Part shown: positions 37,441 through 46,177 of the stretch, one piece after another
Layout of the letters: every line of letters starts with the position of its first letter
Position numbering within the stretch: the first letter of the stretch is position 1
NCBI RefSeq assembly: GCF_007671655.1
Contig: NZ_VCGX01000002.1
Span: forward strand, 248,001 to 312,000
Origin: Marinobacter piscis
GTDB taxonomy: Bacteria > Pseudomonadota > Gammaproteobacteria > Pseudomonadales > Oleiphilaceae
Direction: 5' to 3'
DNA: 64,000 bases
The notes under the pieces: generated by a model
What the model saw: only the letters and a program-made list of their open reading frames with translations
Told to the model about the DNA's origin: nothing
The model's database searches: none
Position numbers and translations under genes: made by a program

Positions 37441-40082
37441 AACTTCAACGGTTACGAGTCGAGCAGTTTCGCCAGTTCAGGCAGGGTCTGGAACTGGATA
37501 GTCTGCAGCCGGGCATTAATCTTATTCACGGCCCCAACGAATCCGGTAAAAGTACTCTGGTACGCGCTATTCGGGCCGCATTTTTTGAGCGCTACCGGTC
37601 GAAATCCGCTGAGGATCTGGCACCTTGGGGTGATTCCTCCGCTGCGCCTACGGTTGAACTGGTGTTTGTGCATAACCAGCAGCACTGGCAACTGGACAAG
37701 CGTTTCCTGAAACGTCACCGCTGTGATTTACAGGTGGGCGACACCACGTTCAGTGGTGAAGAAGCCGAAGAAAAGCTGGCAGAACTGTTGGGTTACCAGT
37801 TCCCTAAAAAGGGCGCCAGTAAAGAAGAACACTGGGGAATACCCGGCCTGCTGTGGGTTGAGCAAGGCTCCGGACAGGACATCGAAAAAGCGGTCCAGCA
37901 CGCAGGCGGTCACTTGAAATCCGCTTTGAACAACCTGGTGGGTGAGGTTGCCAGCAGTGGAGGTGACGAAGTTATCCAGGCGGTGGAGCAGCAACGCAAG
38001 GAATTGCTGACCGCCACCGGCAGGCCCAGAGGTGATTACCAGACCCTTGCCAATACACGGGAGGAGCTTCAGCAACAAGTAGCCGACCTGCAAACCCGCA
38101 TTGAGCAATACAGGGCTCAGGTTGATCGCCTGGGTAGCCTGACCACGGAACACGAACAGGCAGAGCTGGACCGCCCCTGGGAAGAGGCCAGACGCGGCAT
38201 GCAGCGCGCTGAAGAAAAATACCGGGAGGTCGAGGCCCTGCAGGAGCAGCAGTCCCGGGGCCGGAGTTCTTTGGAACAGTTACAGCAAAACCTGGCTCTG
38301 CTGCAGCAAAGCCAGGCTCACTGGCACAGCCAGAACGAACAGCTGGATGTGCGTCATCGAAACTACCAGCAAGCCAGAAGTGAACTGGAACACAAAGAGC
38401 GCACAAGCCCTGAACGTCTGAAAGCCGTAGAGACTGCACGTCATCAATACGAAAGTGCCAGCAAGGCCGTGCAAACGGCGCATCTGAGGGAAAAGCGCGA
38501 GCGTTTACAGAAAGAACACGCCCGCCTGGAAACTGAGCTTGCGACACTCACGCAAAACCAGAAAAAGGCCGTAGAGACCCAGACCCATCTGGAGAGTGCC
38601 CGCAAGGTTAAAAGCAATAACCTGATTGACATCAACGCATTAAGACAACTTCGTCAAAATCAGCGTGAACTTGATGATGCACGCATTCGTCTTCAGACCG
38701 TTGCAACCCGGGTGAGCTGGAGTCTTGAGTCCGGAAAAAGCCTGTCTCTGGACGGAGACCGCATTGAGGGGCAGGGCGAAAAGCTGCTTCTGGAGTCCGG
38801 CACACTCACGGTTCCCGGTTTAGGGAGCATTGGTATACAGCCTGGCGGCGATGACCTCGCCAGTCTTCGCCGTACGCTTGAGCGGCTGGAGCAGTCTGTT
38901 GCCCAGCAGCTGACAGACCTGGCGGTTGAATCTGTTGAGGCCGGGGAACAGAAATTAGCCCGCCTGCAGAATGCCGAGGCACAAATACAGCGCTTTGATG
39001 AATTGCTGAAGTCTCTGGCTCCCAATGGAGTCGGGCAGTTGGAGTCTCTGAAAACTGAAGCAGAATCCGAACTGCTGGCCCGTAATAGCGAACTGGAAGC
39101 CCTCCCCGCGATGGATTCGGACACAGAGATACCATCTCTCAGCCTTGCAGAAGCCGCACTGAAACAGGCTGAAGCCAGGCTGGCCGAGGCCGAGTCCCGA
39201 CAGCATCAACAGGAAACGGAATTGCTACAGGCCAGGCACGCCTGTAATACCGCCCACAGCGAATGGCAGCGAATGCAGGATGAGCTGAAGAACCCCGAAC
39301 GCCAGCAGCAAATGGAAGAACTGGCCCGGGAAATTGCCAGCGTAAGCAAACAGCAGGCTGAGCTGGAAACGAATCTTAAAGAGCGTGAAGCCAGGATCAG
39401 CCAGGCACGCCCGGAACTGTTGAAGCAGGATATAGAGCGTTACCGGGCCACCGCAGAGCACCAGGAAAATGCTCGCCAGAAGCGGGCTTTGGAACTGAGT
39501 GAAATCCGCGCCAGGCTGCAAGCCTGGGGGGCGGAAGGTCTGGAAGAGCAGTACAACGAAAAGTCTACAGAACTGGAGCACGCGAATCGTCGCTACCTGG
39601 AGCTCGACCGGCGCGCAAAAGCGCTGGACCTGCTGCTGAATCTGTTGAAAGAAAAACGCCAGGCGCTGACGCGCCGATTGCAGGCACCACTGCAGAAACA
39701 CCTGGACCATTACCTTACCGTACTGTTCCCGGACGCCAGCCTTGAGGTGGATGAAAACCTGATACCCGGCAAGTTCTCCCGGGGAACTGAGCTGGGCCAG
39801 ATGGCAGAGCTGAGCTTCGGGGCCAGGGAGCAAATGGGGCTCATCAGCCGCCTGGCCTATGCCGACCTGTTACAGGAAGCCGGGCGCCCGACGTTGATCA
39901 TTCTCGACGATACCCTGGTGCACAGTGACGCCGACCGTCTGGATGGTATGAAGCGTATCCTGTTTGATGCGGCAAAACGCCACCAGATCCTGTTGTTTAC
40001 CTGCCACCCGGAAAAATGGCGCGATCTGGGCGTAGAGCCCCGGGATCTGGAAGCACTAAAGCTGGAAAGTCATACTGCTTAA
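37437..40082 (+). CDS. SbcC/YhaN-like SMC-type ATPase
   Basis: An 881-residue Rad50/SbcC-type ATPase. Walker A is HGPNESGKSTLVRA (about 33). Two long coiled coils follow (about 190-430 and 480-780). The C-terminal lobe has LSFGAREQMGLISRLAYADLL as signature and LIILDDTLVHSD as Walker B. No CxxC zinc hook is present at the coiled-coil apex, and the LLWVEQGSGQDIEKAV stretch near 140 is typical of the YhaN subgroup. It works with the upstream phosphoesterase. Confidence 0.87.
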   Translation: MKLQRLRVEQFRQFRQGLELDSLQPGINLIHGPNESGKSTLVRAIRAAFFERYRSKSAEDLAPWGDSSAAPTVELVFVHNQQHWQLDKRFLKRHRCDLQVGDTTFSGEEAEEKLAELLGYQFPKKGASKEEHWGIPGLLWVEQGSGQDIEKAVQHAGGHLKSALNNLVGEVASSGGDEVIQAVEQQRKELLTATGRPRGDYQTLANTREELQQQVADLQTRIEQYRAQVDRLGSLTTEHEQAELDRPWEEARRGMQRAEEKYREVEALQEQQSRGRSSLEQLQQNLALLQQSQAHWHSQNEQLDVRHRNYQQARSELEHKERTSPERLKAVETARHQYESASKAVQTAHLREKRERLQKEHARLETELATLTQNQKKAVETQTHLESARKVKSNNLIDINALRQLRQNQRELDDARIRLQTVATRVSWSLESGKSLSLDGDRIEGQGEKLLLESGTLTVPGLGSIGIQPGGDDLASLRRTLERLEQSVAQQLTDLAVESVEAGEQKLARLQNAEAQIQRFDELLKSLAPNGVGQLESLKTEAESELLARNSELEALPAMDSDTEIPSLSLAEAALKQAEARLAEAESRQHQQETELLQARHACNTAHSEWQRMQDELKNPERQQQMEELAREIASVSKQQAELETNLKEREARISQARPELLKQDIERYRATAEHQENARQKRALELSEIRARLQAWGAEGLEEQYNEKSTELEHANRRYLELDRRAKALDLLLNLLKEKRQALTRRLQAPLQKHLDHYLTVLFPDASLEVDENLIPGKFSRGTELGQMAELSFGAREQMGLISRLAYADLLQEAGRPTLIILDDTLVHSDADRLDGMKRILFDAAKRHQILLFTCHPEKWRDLGVEPRDLEALKLESHTA

Positions 40083-40127
40083 AAAATGCTCAGAAATGCC
40101 ACAAAAAACAAAAACTTAAAAAAAGTG

Positions 40128-40155
40128 TTGACGAAACTCCCGGAATCCGTAGAAT
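40128..40155 (+). promoter_or_regulatory. Sigma-70 promoter of the tRNA-Gly/tRNA-Cys transcript
   Basis: TTGACG and TAGAAT are separated by 16 bases, and the -10 lies 38 bases before the mature 5' end of tRNA-Gly. The A-rich stretch just upstream (AAAACTTAAAAAAAG) resembles an UP element, which is common for stable RNA genes. Confidence 0.65.
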
Positions 40156-40193
40156 ACGCATCCGTTGTCGAGGCAATGCTTCGAAAACAAAGA

Positions 40194-40269
40194 GCGGGAA
40201 TAGCTCAGTTGGTAGAGCACAACCTTGCCAAGGTTGGGGTCGCGAGTTCGAATCTCGTTTCCCGCTCCA
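40194..40269 (+). tRNA. tRNA-Gly (GCC anticodon)
   Basis: A 76-base tRNA with encoded CCA. The acceptor stem GCGGGAA pairs with TTCCCGC, the D loop is AGCTCAGTTGGTAGAGC, the anticodon loop TTGCCAA holds GCC, and the T arm is GCGAG-TTCGAAT-CTCGT. It reads GGC and GGU codons. Confidence 0.98.
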
Positions 40270-40330
40270 ATTACTTCAAGTCTCTCAATCCACCTGAGAG
40301 CAAAAAGGTCCGATTCCTTCGGTCTTTAAA

Positions 40331-40404
40331 GGCGCGGTGGCAGAGTGGTCATGCAGCGGACTGCAACTCCGCGTACGCCGGTTCGATTCCGACCCGCGCC
40401 TCCA
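40331..40404 (+). tRNA. tRNA-Cys (GCA anticodon)
   Basis: A 74-base tRNA with encoded CCA. The acceptor stem GGCGCGG pairs with CCGCGCC, the discriminator is T (U73, usual for Cys), and the anticodon loop CTGCAAC holds GCA. It lies 61 bases downstream of tRNA-Gly and probably shares its transcript. Confidence 0.98.
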
Positions 40405-40422
40405 TTATTTCCCTTTTCAGCT

Positions 40423-41412
40423 TTAAGTCAGTTGCTTGCGAATGGCCTTGGCCAACTGGAATGCACTGGTAAAGGCTGCCTCTACACGCCCGCCCACGCA
40501 CCAATCGCCACAGGCCGCAAGGCACTGTTGTTGATCCAATACGAATTCATTTTCTGGCTCAGTTACCTCAGCGCTTAAAGCGTATCGCCAGCGGTGCAGT
40601 TGGGACTTGGTGATGGACTGAGGTGTAACATCACTGAGTTCACAAAACGCTGTCATGAGCTGCTGCTTTACTTCTTCCTGATCACCTTCCAGATGAGCTG
40701 TTGCCCATTCGGGTGTGCTATGCACGACAACCGCTCCTGCTTGTGGATTGCGACCTGGTAATCGGTGGTTAAGAGAAATCCAGCGAATAGGAGTTCCGTT
40801 CACTTTAGCTGCATCCCAGTCAGGTAAAACGGCATCATCAACAGCAAGTAAAAGCGCGTAGCAGGGCAACATGCGATAGTGAGAAAACTGTTCGTCGGGT
40901 AATTCTGCCGATAGTAGAGCCCGGGTTTGCGGTAAAGGTGCTGAGCTTACGACCCAGTCATACTCGCCCAGTAACTCCGCGTGTTCGTTCAGTAATTGCC
41001 ATTTATCTCGTCGTCGCTGCACTTCCACAACGCGGGTATTGAGCTGTATGTTCAGGTCTGTCGCCATAGCCTTGAGTAATTGGTTCATTCCGGGCACGGC
41101 AACGTAATGCGCTTCAAACCACGGACGTTTGACTGGCATTTCTCCTGTCTCCAAGCTGATAATCGTTGGCCACCATTCTGCAACAATCCCGCTGCTAATA
41201 AGTGGCGCCAGTAACCTCTGAAACGGTTTGGTTCGCGCCGTAAAAAACTGGGCGCCATGGTCCCACTGATGGGGTTCATTGCGCCGGGTAGAGATTCGTC
41301 CCCCAATGCCGCGCGCTTTTTCAAATACAGTAATGTCGGCGTGAAGGTTCAGCTCACGGGCTAAGGTCAAGCCGGCTAAGCCGGCACCAATGATGGCAAT
41401 GCTGGGTTTCAT
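40423..41412 (-). CDS. Renalase-like FAD-dependent amine oxidase-type protein
   Basis: A 329-residue flavoprotein. The FAD dinucleotide fold opens the protein (IAIIGAGLAGLTLARELN), followed by VFEKARGIGGRISTRR and WDHGAQFFTART, which are typical of the bacterial renalase-like group. The C-terminal stretch CLAACGDWCVGGRVEAAFTSAFQLA is the second FAD-contact motif. The substrate is unknown; relatives act on nicotinamide dinucleotide isomers or amines. The stop lies 19 bases from tRNA-Cys on the opposite strand. Confidence 0.82.
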   Translation of the reverse strand: MKPSIAIIGAGLAGLTLARELNLHADITVFEKARGIGGRISTRRNEPHQWDHGAQFFTARTKPFQRLLAPLISSGIVAEWWPTIISLETGEMPVKRPWFEAHYVAVPGMNQLLKAMATDLNIQLNTRVVEVQRRRDKWQLLNEHAELLGEYDWVVSSAPLPQTRALLSAELPDEQFSHYRMLPCYALLLAVDDAVLPDWDAAKVNGTPIRWISLNHRLPGRNPQAGAVVVHSTPEWATAHLEGDQEEVKQQLMTAFCELSDVTPQSITKSQLHRWRYALSAEVTEPENEFVLDQQQCLAACGDWCVGGRVEAAFTSAFQLAKAIRKQLT

Positions 41413-41490
41413 ATCAACTGTTGCCCGTAATCACACTTGCGGTTCATTGGAGACACCCGGCTTACTCAAAGCAAACTATCGCTGTCGAGT

Positions 41491-42252
41491 TTATTTGTAG
41501 GCGCGGTTGAGTTTTTTCATGCCGCCGATCCAGCGGTCATAGTTCTCTGCCTTGTTGCGGAAGTAATTCAGCACCTGTGAGTGGGGCAGTACGAGGAAGG
41601 TTTCTTCCTCAATAGCTTTGAGACAGGCGTCGGCAACTGGTTCCGGCTCCAGCATGCCATCAAGACTGGCAACGCCGTCCTCGTGTCCTTTGGTCATGGC
41701 AGAACGCACTGCCTGGGGACAGAGTACCGATACCTTGATGCCGTCGTCGCCGTAGGTGAACGCCAGCCACTCAGCCAATGCTACAGCTGCATGCTTGGTC
41801 ACCGCATAGGGCGCGGACCCTACTTGAGAGAGTAGGCCGGCAGCAGAGGCAGTATTCAGAAAGTAACCGAAGCCGCGACTTTTCATTCGTGGTGCCAGGT
41901 GGCGAGCGGCAAAGACGTGGGACATAACGTTCACATCCCATATCTTCTGCCAGTCATCGTTGGAGGCTTCCGGGCCACCCGGTACCATAATGCCGGCGTT
42001 GGAGCAGAACAGGTCAATAGGGCCGTACTCCCCTTCGACCTCATCGATCAGGATCTTGATCTGTTCTTCTGAGGCCACATCGACCTTGCGGGCTACGCCT
42101 TTAATCTCTGCTGCTGTGGCTTCTGCACCTTCCTGATTCCGGTCGGCACAGATTACGGTTTTGGCTCCAGCCTTCGCGAAACGAAGGGCGAGGGCCTTGC
42201 CAATGCCGCCGGCCGCGCCAGTGACGACAACGATGCGATTCTGAATATTCAT
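41491..42252 (-). CDS. Short-chain dehydrogenase/reductase
   Basis: A 253-residue classical SDR: TGAAGGIGKALALRF (cofactor loop), NAGIM, catalytic Ser in NTASAAG and Tyr-x3-Lys in YAVTKHA. Asp after strand 2 (ICADRN) favours NAD(H). It diverges from the adjacent Baeyer-Villiger-type monooxygenase, and the two may act on one alcohol/ketone route; this is inference from proximity. Confidence 0.88.
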   Translation of the reverse strand: MNIQNRIVVVTGAAGGIGKALALRFAKAGAKTVICADRNQEGAEATAAEIKGVARKVDVASEEQIKILIDEVEGEYGPIDLFCSNAGIMVPGGPEASNDDWQKIWDVNVMSHVFAARHLAPRMKSRGFGYFLNTASAAGLLSQVGSAPYAVTKHAAVALAEWLAFTYGDDGIKVSVLCPQAVRSAMTKGHEDGVASLDGMLEPEPVADACLKAIEEETFLVLPHSQVLNYFRNKAENYDRWIGGMKKLNRAYK

Positions 42253-42465
42253 ACTGCTTTCCTTTTTTTTATGAGTGTTCTTCGGGGTTCTGAAAAGCGC
42301 GCCTTTGATAGACTGTGGTTTATGTTAGCACCAGGCTGCGGCATCGTCCTGCTTGCTGTCAGTTAAATGGGTGAAAATAATTGGCCTCTTTGGTCAATCA
42401 TATTAAGAAAGTCTCTGTGATAATCGGTTATGTCTGTAGGTCACTAACAACAAAAGGACGTCCAC

Positions 42466-43974
42466 ATGGCCATCAAACACTACGACATCATTATTATTGG
42501 TGCCGGGCTTTCCGGCATTGGCACTGCATGCCATATTGCCCGGGAATACCCCGGAAAGTCCCTGGCGATACTGGAGCGTCGTGAGAATGTGGGTGGCACC
42601 TGGGACCTTTTCCGTTATCCCGGCATACGTTCCGATTCGGACATGGCGAGTTTCGGGTTTAATTTTAAACCCTGGCTCTCGGACAAAGTCTTAGCCCAGG
42701 GTGGTGCTATCCGTAACTATGTGCGCGAAACCGCAGAAGAGTTCGGGCTATATGAGAAAATCAGGTTTGGCCTGAAACTTACCAACTCTGACTGGTCAAG
42801 CAAGGACCAAAAGTGGACCGTCTCTTGTATGCAGGAAGCATCCGGCGAAACCCAATTGTTTAACTGCAATTTTCTGATCAACTGTGCGGGGTACTACAAC
42901 TTTGATCAGGGTTACCGCCCAGCCTTCCCTGAGGAAGAAGTGTTTACCGGAGATATCCTGCACCCGCAGAAACTGCCGGAAGATTTCGACTACGGCGGCA
43001 AAAAAGTGGTGGTTATCGGCAGTGGTGCAACAGCAATAACCCTGGTGCCGGCGATGGTGGATAAAGCTGAAAAGGTCACGATGCTACAGCGCTCACCCAG
43101 CTACGTTATGTCCCTGCCCGATACCGACAAAGCATCAAAGGTGCTGAGTAAAATATTGCCCGAATCCTGGGTGTTTCAAATGGCACGCCGGCGCAATATT
43201 CTCATCCAGCGCGCGCTTTACCTGGCGTGCCAGCGCTGGCCCAAGGTGATGCGAAAGTTGCTTTTGTCCCATATGTACAAGAATGCCCCAACCGTCGATA
43301 AACGCCACTTTACACCTAAGTACATGCCCTGGGATCAGCGTCTGTGCGCTGCACCGGATGGAGACTTTTTTGAGAGCTTGCGCTCGGGCAAAGCGGAAAT
43401 TGTAACTGACCACATCGAACGCTTTGATGAAACGGGTATTGTGTTGAAGTCCGGTCAGCATCTCGAAGCCGATACTGTTATTGCAGCAACAGGGCTGGAG
43501 ATTCAGTTGATGGGCGGGTCGTCGCTCAGTATCGACAATGAAGAAGTGAACCTGCCCAGGAAAATGGCGTACAAAGGTATTCTTATTCAGGACGTGCCCA
43601 ATTACGCATGGATTTTCGGGTATACCAACGCGCCATGGACTCTCAAGTGCGATATTGGCGGGCGTTATTTGTGCCGCTTGTTTGCCCATATGGAGAATAC
43701 CGGCGTTTCGGTCGCAACGCCCGTCGATACAAAAAACAGCGCGACGGATGCCAGCATACTTGATGGATTTACACCGGGTTACATCGCACGGGCAATCGAT
43801 AAAATGCCCCGTCAGGGTAAGGCTGATCCCTGGAGGATAACCATGCACTATGGCAAGGATAAGAAAATGCTGGTTAAAGACCCGGTAGATGATGGGATTT
43901 TGCAGTTTGAAGCTGCAGCGCCTGATTCATCCCAACAATCGGATCTTCTTCAGCAAGCCACGCTGATTACTTAA
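42466..43974 (+). CDS. Flavin-containing monooxygenase, Baeyer-Villiger type
   Basis: A 502-residue flavoprotein with FAD motif IIGAGLSGIGTACH at the start, NADP motif VIGSGATAITL (about 185) and, between them, FTGDILHPQKLP (about 164). That is the Baeyer-Villiger fingerprint F-x-G-x3-H-x3-W/P with Leu where Trp is usual. RSPSYVMSLPDTD is typical of the group that contains EthA-like enzymes. Such enzymes turn ketones to esters or oxidise sulfides. The AAAGGA ribosome site is well placed. Confidence 0.87.
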   Translation: MAIKHYDIIIIGAGLSGIGTACHIAREYPGKSLAILERRENVGGTWDLFRYPGIRSDSDMASFGFNFKPWLSDKVLAQGGAIRNYVRETAEEFGLYEKIRFGLKLTNSDWSSKDQKWTVSCMQEASGETQLFNCNFLINCAGYYNFDQGYRPAFPEEEVFTGDILHPQKLPEDFDYGGKKVVVIGSGATAITLVPAMVDKAEKVTMLQRSPSYVMSLPDTDKASKVLSKILPESWVFQMARRRNILIQRALYLACQRWPKVMRKLLLSHMYKNAPTVDKRHFTPKYMPWDQRLCAAPDGDFFESLRSGKAEIVTDHIERFDETGIVLKSGQHLEADTVIAATGLEIQLMGGSSLSIDNEEVNLPRKMAYKGILIQDVPNYAWIFGYTNAPWTLKCDIGGRYLCRLFAHMENTGVSVATPVDTKNSATDASILDGFTPGYIARAIDKMPRQGKADPWRITMHYGKDKKMLVKDPVDDGILQFEAAAPDSSQQSDLLQQATLIT

Positions 43975-44179
43975 TCAGTGACAAAGCGCTCTCCTTGTGC
44001 GCCGCAATATGGTCCGTTTTGTCGCTCTTGATTTCATATTGCGGCTCATCCGATGACGCACGCCGTGTATGGCCTTTGTAATCGAAATCCTGAGTATGAA
44101 CTTTCGTGATTTTGCCGCTGACACGGCCTGCTTCTGAATTCCAGCTGACGTGATCGCCAACTTTGAATTTTTGGCTCAT
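43967..44179 (-). CDS. DUF2945 (hypervirulence-associated TUDOR-like) small protein
   Basis: A 70-residue basic protein matching DUF2945: KVGDHVSWNSEAGRVSGKITKVHT, then the DYKGHTRRASSDEPQYEIKSD strand region and a His-Lys-rich end. The role is unknown; relatives are often found in stress or accessory regions. Its stop overlaps the convergent monooxygenase stop by 8 bases. Confidence 0.85.
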   Translation of the reverse strand: MSQKFKVGDHVSWNSEAGRVSGKITKVHTQDFDYKGHTRRASSDEPQYEIKSDKTDHIAAHKESALSLIK

Positions 44180-44295
44180 AGGGCTCTCCCGTGTAGCGTC
44201 GTTGGTTGGTTATCGCTGTTTATGGCTTGGGCACTGTGTCATCGTCGTTCAGTAACGCATCGCTACCAAAATAGCCAACAAAAACAGGAACTGCA

Positions 44296-44681
44296 ATGTA
44301 CGACTACATCATCATCGGGGCCGGCTCTGCCGGCTGTGTTTTAGCCAACCGGCTGTCTGCCGACCCGGCTAACCGGGTCTGCCTGTTGGAGGCTGGGCCC
44401 AGCGATCGCACCCGCTGGATACGCAATTGCAATCCCCTCAACATGTTGATGTTGATGAACAGCCGCAGATATAACTGGCGTTATCACACTGAGCCGGAAG
44501 CACTTGTGCGATGGGGCAGGGCACCATGGCAGTGGTGGATGCACAGCTACGGGTACATGGTGTACAGCAGTTGCGGGTTATCGATTCGTCTGTGATGCCC
44601 ACCATCACTGGCAGCAACATTCATGCACCAATGGTGATGATTGCCGAAAAGGGAGCGCACAGCATTCTCGCCCCTTCTTAA
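44296..44681 (+). pseudogene. GMC oxidoreductase (choline dehydrogenase type) remnant with internal deletion
   Basis: Codons from ATG 44296 give a normal GMC start: [25 protein letters not shown], and NWRYHTEPE (to about 44494). Where the family continues with its RG-x-LGGSS motif, the sequence jumps to another frame that reads [34 protein letters not shown] and IAEKGAHSIL to a stop at 44681, which is the exact C-terminus of GMC enzymes. So roughly 400 codons are missing and the frame is lost. The ends are well conserved, so the event looks recent. In its own frame the 5' part would stop at 44595. Confidence 0.92.
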
Positions 44682-44915
44682 GTCTGTTAAACCTATTGGC
44701 CTGGCTCACTAAGTCCTGAAAAAGCATGGGCATCCGGGAGGTGCATTAATTGAAGGTCATTTGGACAGCACCATATCCTTTGCTAAGTTTAAAGTGCGAC
44801 GTAGTTTGTGCCGGATCATCAGGTCCGGGCATTGATCGTGTTTACCCACAAGAGCGCCCAGTTGCATTTTTACTTTGGGCGGTCGCAAAAAGTAACGATC
44901 TACAGGAGTACGACA
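44682..44915 (+). other. 234-base intergenic region
   Basis: No gene, RNA or convincing promoter was recognised here. The only clear signal is the AGGAG ribosome site at 44903-44907 for the next gene. The first half has no recognisable similarity to GMC enzymes. Confidence 0.5.
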
Positions 44916-45452
44916 ATGCGTAACCTTATTACTCGCACAATGGGGGCCTCATTGCTGGCAGGCGGAATGGCAATGAGCCTTTCAGCATTTGCGGCAGAAG
45001 GGCTGTATTCCCTGGACGATCTGGCGGATGCGAATGTTTTCGATAGTAATGGTGAAGAGGTCGGTGAAGTTGAAGACATTCTGATGAGCAACGATATGTC
45101 GGTGCATTCGCTGGTTATCGAGACCGGGGAGGTGCTTGGTCTGGGAGGCAGTGAAGTTGTTGCGGAGCGCGGCACTTTTACCGTTAAGACAGCGTCTGAT
45201 AACTCCCGCTTCGACAATGTTGAGTACGAAGTGCACATGGAAATGACTCAGGATGAATTGAAGGCATTACCCGAGTACAGCGAGGATTGGTGGAATAAAA
45301 CAAGCAAAAGCTTGCAACAGGCTTGGGAAAACACCAAGGACATCAGTGAGAGTGCCTGGGAGAACACAAAAGAAGCCACTTCTTCAGCTTGGTATAACGT
45401 CAAGCAGGGTGCGGAAAAAATGGGCGACAAAGCCAAGGAGGCGACTAAGTAA
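44916..45452 (+). CDS. Exported PRC-barrel protein with amphipathic C-terminal repeats
   Basis: A 178-residue protein starting at ATG 44916, nine bases after AGGAG. The signal peptide (about 1-27, ending AFAAEG) is followed by a PRC-barrel-like domain (about 28-115; VFDSNGEEVGEVEDILMS, HSLVIETGEVLGLGG). The C-terminal 45 residues contain an approximate 11-residue repeat: AWENTKDISES, AWENTKEATSS, AWYNVKQGAEK. Such repeats form amphipathic helices, as in LEA-like or apolipoprotein-like proteins. Probably an envelope stress protein; function not established. Confidence 0.8.
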   Translation: MRNLITRTMGASLLAGGMAMSLSAFAAEGLYSLDDLADANVFDSNGEEVGEVEDILMSNDMSVHSLVIETGEVLGLGGSEVVAERGTFTVKTASDNSRFDNVEYEVHMEMTQDELKALPEYSEDWWNKTSKSLQQAWENTKDISESAWENTKEATSSAWYNVKQGAEKMGDKAKEATK

Positions 45453-45465
45453 CTCACGCCCGCCA

Positions 45466-45492
45466 GGAAGTGCCCTCTCGCAGGGCGCTTCC
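45466..45492 (+). terminator. Hairpin terminator between PRC gene and DUF488 gene
   Basis: An 11-bp stem (GGAAGTGCCCT with AGGGCGCTTCC, one G-T wobble) with a 5-base loop lies 14 bases after the PRC stop. The following sequence is only mildly T-rich. Its symmetry would let it serve both convergent genes. Confidence 0.5.
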
Positions 45493-45514
45493 TTCGTTCA
45501 CCGCCAGAGGCATT

Positions 45515-46060
45515 TCATTTCAGAGAGCGGGCGCTGGGGTAGATCAGCGCACCATCTTCACGAGTGGCGGCTCCGTCAGTCATCTTCGCAGGTACGACTT
45601 GGTCTTTATTCATTAGGTGACAGACTGTGTGGCCATGGTGAAGTAAATGGTCGGCGATTATTCGTCGATGACAACGCCACCATACTGCCTCTGCACACAT
45701 AATGGCGCAGGTATGCTGGTGGCTGAGCTGAACGAGCGAATTGAGCCCATCCTGAAATGGAGTCGACAATGCATAATCCGCATAGTTGTGAAAACTTCGG
45801 TTTCTCCAGTTCCCGTTCACTTCATCACCTACATCTTTAGACCGCTTACGCAGTCCGGCGAGCGCTGCGCAGTGGGTGTAGCCGACACCAACCGCTTCCA
45901 GCTTTCCGGGTAGCGTATCGTAATTGAATTGCGGATTACTGCGCGAGCGCGGCATAGCCCGAACATCAACAATGTGATCGATATTCCCGGCCTGTAAGAG
46001 CGTGAAGAACTCATCGAGTGTGCGCGTCGAGTGTCCTACGGTATAGAACGTGTGCGTCAT
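45515..46060 (-). CDS. DUF488 family protein
   Basis: From ATG 46060 (MTHTFYTVGHSTRTLDEF) the product has 181 residues. DUF488 hallmarks are clear: TVGHSTRT, VDVRAMPRSRSNPQFN, YTHCAALAGLRK and CAEAVWWRCHRRIIADHL. The conserved Cys, His and Arg suggest a nucleic-acid or metal-binding role, but the function is unknown. The longer ORF from 46090 adds ten unlikely residues. Confidence 0.9.
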   Translation of the reverse strand: MTHTFYTVGHSTRTLDEFFTLLQAGNIDHIVDVRAMPRSRSNPQFNYDTLPGKLEAVGVGYTHCAALAGLRKRSKDVGDEVNGNWRNRSFHNYADYALSTPFQDGLNSLVQLSHQHTCAIMCAEAVWWRCHRRIIADHLLHHGHTVCHLMNKDQVVPAKMTDGAATREDGALIYPSARSLK

Positions 46061-46177
46061 GTTTGAAACCCTTTTTAGTTGGGGGCTCATATTAAAAAGC
46101 AGTCATTTTCGTTGTGGCCTTCTTTGAACTACTTTAAGGGAACATACTGAAGCTCTCAGGAGACCCATCGCCACGCC

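Noticed and set aside
40331..40404. tRNA-Cys as an attachment site for an integrated element
   Set aside because: No integrase gene and no second copy of the tRNA 3' end were seen downstream in the window.
40086..40472. A 128-codon plus-strand open frame spanning both tRNA genes
   Set aside because: It runs straight through two well-formed tRNAs and has no family-like sequence.
44296..44681. Programmed frameshift in the GMC gene
   Set aside because: About 400 codons are missing at the junction, so a ribosomal frameshift could not restore the enzyme.
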